Shown one piece after another: positions 60,572-64,000 of a DNA stretch of 64,000 bases (its first letter is position 1; each line of letters begins with the position of its first letter). Source of the DNA: Cryobacterium flavum (GTDB taxonomy: Bacteria; Actinomycetota; Actinomycetes; Actinomycetales; Microbacteriaceae); assembly GCF_900103805.1 (NCBI RefSeq), contig NZ_FNIB01000001.1, forward strand, positions 422,814 through 486,813, in the 5' to 3' direction. A program made the position numbers and the translations under genes. The notes beneath the pieces were generated by a model. The model was not told where the DNA came from, did no database searches, and saw only the letters and a list, made by a program, of their open reading frames with translations.

Positions 60572-60611
60572 GATCAGAAGGTTGGGGGTTCGAATCCCTT
60601 CGGGCGCACAG
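60572..60611 (+). repeat. att-like direct repeat, right (partial tRNA-Arg)
   Basis: Identical to 52841-52880: it reproduces the tRNA-Arg sequence from the anticodon stem to three bases past the discriminator, but no 5' half is present. Confidence 0.9.
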
Positions 60612-60615
60612 ATTC

Positions 60616-60650
60616 AGCCCCGTTTGACGTTACGTCGAGCGGGGCTTTTT
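60616..60650 (+). terminator. terminator after right att copy
   Basis: AGCCCCG (60616-60622) pairs with CGGGGCT (60640-60646), with an inner GACGT/ACGTC pair and a T-run. It was probably the original tRNA-Arg terminator before island entry. Confidence 0.75.
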
Positions 60651-60696
60651 CGTGAGAATCCGGCCAGGCCGACGCAACCTACGTAGAATCGGTCTC

Positions 60697-62160
60697 GTGT
60701 CCCTTCCCCGCTTCCTGTTCGCTGACCAACTCGGCCCGCACTACGACGACGGCGGGCCGATTGTGCTGGTTGAGGCGTCTGCCGTTCTCGAGCGTCGCAC
60801 GTATCACCGGGCCAAGGCGCACCTCATCTTGAGTGCGCTTCGCCACCGAGCCCGCGAGTTGGGCGATCGCGTCGAGTTCCTGCGGGCAGAGCACTATCGG
60901 GACGTTCTCGCCGGTCGCGAACTGGAGGTGATCAACCCCACGTCGTGGGGTGCGCGCGCCCTGGTCGCCGAATTGGGGGCATCCGTTTTGCCCAGCAGGG
61001 GGTTTGTGACGAGCGAGCAGGACTTTGCTCGCTGGGCTGACGGACGACCGGCATCCCGACTCGTGATGGAGCAGTTCTACCGACACGTGCGAGCGAAAAC
61101 GGGCGTCCTAATGCGGGGACCGGAGCCGGAGGGCGGCCGCTTCAACTTCGATCACGACAATCGACAGGCGCCCCCGCGAAATGCGGTCGGTCTCGGCCTG
61201 CCCGACCCGTGGGCTCCGGTGGAGGATGACATCGACGACGACGTTCGTCGCGACCTCGACGAGCTCGTCAGGGACGGCCGAGTGCACCTGATCGGAGCGG
61301 ATGGTCCGCGTCGTTTCGCGGCGACCCGCGCGGAAGCGCTCGCGGCGCTCGATGATTTCATTGACACCCGTTTGTCAGACTTTGGGCCCTTTGAGGACGC
61401 GTCGCTGACCGGAGACAGTACGATGGCACACTCGCGGCTGAGCGTGCCACTCAACCTGGGCCTCCTGCACCCGCAGGAGGTCATCGACGCTGTCGTCGCT
61501 GCCTACGGTGCCGGTGGCGTGCCGCTGGCGAGCGTTGAGGCGGTGGTGCGCCAGATCATGGGCTGGCGGGATTGGGTCTGGCACCTGTACTGGCACCTCG
61601 GTGAGAACTACGTTGCCCGGAGCAACTTCCTCGCCGCCCACGAGCCCCTGCCGCCAGCGTTCCTGCAGTTGGATGGTGCTGCCGTCGAAGCGCGGTGTTT
61701 GAGTCACGTGCTCGATGAAGTGTCCCGCACCGGGTGGGCGCATCATATTCAACGTCTGATGATTCTCGGCAACTGGTCGCTTCAGAGGGGATATGAGCCG
61801 TCGGCGCTGTCGGATTGGTTTATCAATGCTTTCGTCGACGGAACGCCGTGGGTTATGCCGGCAAACGTTGTGGGTATGTCCCAGCACGCGGACGGCGGAA
61901 TAGTCGCCACGAAGCCTTACGCCTCGGGTGGCGCCTACATTGCGAAGATGACGGATTTCTGCGGCAGCTGTCGGTTCAATCCGAAAATCAGGCTGGGGCC
62001 ACAGGCCTGCCCATTCACGGCTGGCTACTGGGCGTTCCTCGATCGCGTGGAACCGCGCATCCGGGGTAATCACCGCATGGCTCAGCCACTAGCCGGTCTG
62101 AGGCGGCTCGCGGACCGCGACGCGGTTGTCGCCCAGGAGCGTGCGCGCACCCGCTGGTAG
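60697..62160 (+). CDS. Fe-S bacterial cryptochrome / (6-4) photolyase-like protein
   Basis: The 487-residue cryptochrome/deoxyribodipyrimidine photolyase-related protein has an antenna-binding N-terminal domain (FLFADQLGPHYDD) and a C-terminal FAD/DNA domain. Cys residues in ARCLSHVLDE, DFCGSCRF and QACPFTAGYW (four in all) match the [4Fe-4S] ligands of the FeS-BCP class (PhrB/CryB). HHIQRLMILGNW and ANVVGMSQHADGG are FAD-side motifs. It probably repairs (6-4) photoproducts in light. GTG 60697 was chosen; the 60652 extension overlaps the terminator. Confidence 0.9.
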   Translation: MSLPRFLFADQLGPHYDDGGPIVLVEASAVLERRTYHRAKAHLILSALRHRARELGDRVEFLRAEHYRDVLAGRELEVINPTSWGARALVAELGASVLPSRGFVTSEQDFARWADGRPASRLVMEQFYRHVRAKTGVLMRGPEPEGGRFNFDHDNRQAPPRNAVGLGLPDPWAPVEDDIDDDVRRDLDELVRDGRVHLIGADGPRRFAATRAEALAALDDFIDTRLSDFGPFEDASLTGDSTMAHSRLSVPLNLGLLHPQEVIDAVVAAYGAGGVPLASVEAVVRQIMGWRDWVWHLYWHLGENYVARSNFLAAHEPLPPAFLQLDGAAVEARCLSHVLDEVSRTGWAHHIQRLMILGNWSLQRGYEPSALSDWFINAFVDGTPWVMPANVVGMSQHADGGIVATKPYASGGAYIAKMTDFCGSCRFNPKIRLGPQACPFTAGYWAFLDRVEPRIRGNHRMAQPLAGLRRLADRDAVVAQERARTRW

Positions 62161-62162
62161 GC

Positions 62163-62861
62163 CTACCCGGCGAAAGCGGTACTCGGCAGGTCGCGCTCGC
62201 CGGCGATGATCGCGTCGACCAAGCGACGGGCGACATTCGCTGGGCTGTATCCCGTGGGCAGCCGTGGCGCTGACCCCTGGATCGGCCGGGTCGCCAGTCC
62301 GGTTTCGGTATGCCCGGGTCGGGCATCGAGAAAGCGGATGCCGTCCCGCCGCAATTCCCGGCCCGCCGCCTTGCCGAATGCCGCGAGGGCGGCCTTCGAC
62401 GCCGAGTACGCCGCCATGTTCGCAGTCGGACTCTCGCTCACCACGCCGCTGAGAGTGAGGAAGAACGGATCGCGATGCGCGCCGGAGGATTCGACCAGGG
62501 CGGGATAGGCGGCCCGAAGCAGGCGCATGGGTGCCGTCGCGTTGACCGCCAGAAGAGCATCGATCGTTTCGTCCGAGACCTCAGCCATCGGTCCGAAGGC
62601 GACGAGTCCGGCGGCGTTCACGATTCCGTCGAGGCGGCCATGAGCGGCCAGGGCCGCGGCCACGAGCTGGGCGGCCGTGCCCGGATCCCGCAGGTCGCCG
62701 GTGATGGGGGCTCCGGCGATTCCGGTCTCGCTGATGCGTTCCGGATGGCGACCGTGCAGGGTGAGCAGGGCGCCATCCGCGCTCAGGAGTCGCGCGATCT
62801 CACGGCCCAAACCGCCGGTGGCACCGATGACGAGAATGGATGAGCCGGCGAGAGAAGTCAT
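62163..62861 (-). CDS. short-chain dehydrogenase/reductase
   Basis: The 232-residue SDR has the NAD(P) motif VIGATGGLGREIA, NAAG in IVNAAGLVAFG, catalytic Ser in LTLSGVVSES, and the Tyr/Lys pair in AAYSASKAALAAF. The substrate is unknown. It is convergent with the photolyase gene, two bases apart; SDR genes of this kind commonly neighbour FeS-BCP photolyases. Confidence 0.88.
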   Translation of the reverse strand: MTSLAGSSILVIGATGGLGREIARLLSADGALLTLHGRHPERISETGIAGAPITGDLRDPGTAAQLVAAALAAHGRLDGIVNAAGLVAFGPMAEVSDETIDALLAVNATAPMRLLRAAYPALVESSGAHRDPFFLTLSGVVSESPTANMAAYSASKAALAAFGKAAGRELRRDGIRFLDARPGHTETGLATRPIQGSAPRLPTGYSPANVARRLVDAIIAGERDLPSTAFAG

Positions 62862-63115
62862 AGTGTCAGAGTAGACGGGATGCTGTGTGGTTGCGCAAGA
62901 TTAGGCTTTCCACCCCCAAGCTGGGATACGATTGGCAGACGTGAGCAAAACTCAACGAATCTGTATTCGTTTTATCTTTCAAAGATCCGATACGTGCTTG
63001 CGCCCAAGTTTCTCACCGGGCAATGTTCGGGCGCCCGGTGAGGAAGGCATTCCTGCGAGGGACTGCCTCGGTGGGACGAGGGGTAGGGCCCTCGTTCCAT
63101 CGCCCCACCTTTCGC

Positions 63116-63577
63116 CTAGCCCTGGCCCGCCCCGTCGTCGCTGGGACAATCGATGCGCAGCTTGTCGCACAGCACGGTCAGCTGCTCCAGCTCGGTTTCG
63201 CTGAGCGTCTCTCCGATCCGCTCGGCAATCGACCTCATGTGATCAACGGCGACCCGCCGAAACAGCGCGAGGCCGGCATCGGTCAGCTCGATGATGGCGC
63301 CGCGCCCGTCGGTCGGGTCGGTGTGCTTGTGCACATAGCCGCGCGAGACGAGGCGGTCCACGAGCCGGCTCACGCTCGGCTGCGTCAGCAGCACGTGCTG
63401 GTTCAGATCACGCAAGCGGATGCGCCGGTCCGGCTGCCGAGACAAGTTAAACATCACGTCGTACTCGTTGAGGGAGATTTCCTTGGAGGGAAAATTCGAC
63501 GCCAGACTGCGCATGATGGCGACCTGGGCCCGAAACAGGGACTCCCACGCGCCCACCGCGATCGTTCGATCCACCAC
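63116..63577 (-). CDS. MarR-family regulator
   Basis: The protein of about 153 residues has a MarR winged helix: SLNEYDVMFNLSRQPDRRIRL, recognition LLTQPSVSRLVDRLVSRGYV, wing TDPTDGRGAIIELTDAG. The proposed start is the GTG of VVDRTIAVGAWES, which has an AAGGAGG site; a longer frame to ATG 63667 adds a Pro/Arg-rich stretch. No partner gene is adjacent. Confidence 0.83.
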   Translation of the reverse strand: MVDRTIAVGAWESLFRAQVAIMRSLASNFPSKEISLNEYDVMFNLSRQPDRRIRLRDLNQHVLLTQPSVSRLVDRLVSRGYVHKHTDPTDGRGAIIELTDAGLALFRRVAVDHMRSIAERIGETLSETELEQLTVLCDKLRIDCPSDDGAGQG

Positions 63578-63835
63578 CTGCGCCTCCTTGCCTCGTTTAC
63601 CACGTCGTTCTCCAAGAATAGAGACTCGAGCGGGGGCGCGGGCACCGTGCGGGCCGTGGGCCAGCATCTGCGAGGCCGGACAACAGTCAGGTTCTTGGCA
63701 TGAAACTCGCAGGTGATTTTGTTGACGAAAGGTGGCGCCCGTTACCTATTCGTTATATGTTTTAGGTGCGTCAACCGTTTGCTGTGGCGGAAGACGTGAA
63801 ATGTGATTGCAGGACACTCTTGGTGCAAGGGAAGA

Positions 63836-63864
63836 GGGTCAGTCGTAGCCTCTGCGACTGACCC
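63836..63864. terminator. strong hairpin between MarR and response-regulator genes
   Basis: GGGTCAGTCG (63836-63845) pairs perfectly with CGACTGACCC (63855-63864) around a 9-base loop, downstream of the response-regulator stop. It is a likely terminator, without a long T-run. Confidence 0.65.
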
Positions 63865-63907
63865 TCAGTCCGTTAACGCGGCATCACGCGATGCCCGCCA
63901 GACCGGC

Positions 63908-64000
63908 TTAGAACAGGTCGGGGCTCGGCGTGGTCGACTGGCGGATGGCGACGTCCGCGTGGCGGTCGAAGCGATAGCCGACGCCGCAAACCCGCGTGAT
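63908..64000 (-). CDS. OmpR-type response regulator, C-terminal end (partial)
   Basis: The last 30 codons encode ITRVCGVGYRFDRHADV and a short tail ending PDLF. RVxGVGYRF is the end of the OmpR/PhoB winged-helix DNA-binding domain. The rest lies beyond the window edge. Confidence 0.75.
   Translation of the reverse strand: MTRVCGVGYRFDRHADVAIRQSTTPSPDLF

Larger units (their letters stand above)
52841..60611. mobile_element. genomic island integrated at tRNA-Arg(ACG)
   Basis: A 7.8-kb segment lies between identical 40-bp repeats covering the anticodon-stem-to-3' end of tRNA-Arg (52841-52880 and 60572-60611), the standard att geometry. Cargo: ROK regulator, sugar ABC importer, IS3 remnant, AbiE-like module. 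No integrase gene remains. The intact tRNA lies at the left end. Confidence 0.75.

Noticed and set aside
63023..63703. 226-residue plus-strand frame opposite the MarR gene
   Set aside because: Antisense shadow of a clear MarR winged-helix gene.
1..64000. CRISPR arrays, rRNA genes, prophage structural genes
   Set aside because: No regularly spaced repeats with unique spacers, no rRNA-like conserved stretches and no phage structural proteins were seen.

Overview
The window is high-GC, densely packed actinobacterial DNA. GTG and TTG starts are common, an F420-type oxidoreductase is present, and codon-like 'gcatccg/cggatgc' words recur throughout. Gene content (Fe-S cryptochrome/photolyase next to an SDR, YtrA-type GntR, GGA-type tRNA-Ser genes, many MarR/MFS pairs) suggests a member of the Microbacteriaceae (Cryobacterium-like). 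The family assignment is an inference from style and content, not from a marker gene.

From 1 to about 30 kb the DNA looks like ordinary chromosome. It holds a GntR/membrane-protein pair, a FetB-like permease, an arginine-derivative catabolic block (AsnC regulator, ddaH, rocD), an acetylxylan-type esterase, a ribbon-helix-helix/Doc toxin-antitoxin pair, an L-lactate dehydrogenase with its FadR-type regulator and palindromic operator, an orphan sugar-binding protein, several transporters, a lipoate-ligase-like protein with permuted domains, an orphan DNA methyltransferase, a GH1 beta-glucosidase, pgm, pheA, a diacylglycerol-kinase-like protein, serS, a HAD phosphatase, an LCP cell-wall ligase and two tRNA-Ser genes. 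Intergenic regions here carry several strong palindromic elements, including a pair of matching hairpins that flank one gene.

From 30.05 to 43.30 kb lies a segment bounded by two copies of a ~60-bp sequence that includes the terminator of tRNA-Ser(GCT). It begins with IS21 (istB) debris and carries sulfur, copper and thiol functions: multicopper oxidase, thioredoxin, persulfide dioxygenase-rhodanese (CstB-like), rhodanese-DUF2892, TauE/SafE exporter, a CstR-like repressor, two unfamiliar membrane proteins with CxxC motifs, a rhodanese-like lipoprotein, a 43-residue Cys-rich protein, a DsbA-like protein and CcdA. Six near-identical 16-bp palindromes (ATACC-N6-GGTAT type) lie at five loci in this segment and match the CsoR/CstR operator class. 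This is the most coherent and least-described system in the window: a probable reactive-sulfur detoxification regulon with new components.

From 43.3 to 52.8 kb are a Mn-riboswitch-controlled TerC protein, a TetR/MMPL pair with an obvious operator, a stress-type flavin/pyridoxamine-oxidase-fold protein, DUF1294, a decayed carboxylesterase, a flavodoxin-like protein and a truncated surface protein. From 52.84 to 60.61 kb is a second island: a 40-bp repeat of the 3' part of tRNA-Arg(ACG) encloses a ROK regulator, a complete sugar ABC importer (ATPase, permease, lipoprotein), an IS3 remnant and an AbiE-like module whose toxin is broken. No integrase is left in it. The window closes with an Fe-S photolyase, an SDR, a MarR regulator and the C-terminus of an OmpR-type response regulator.
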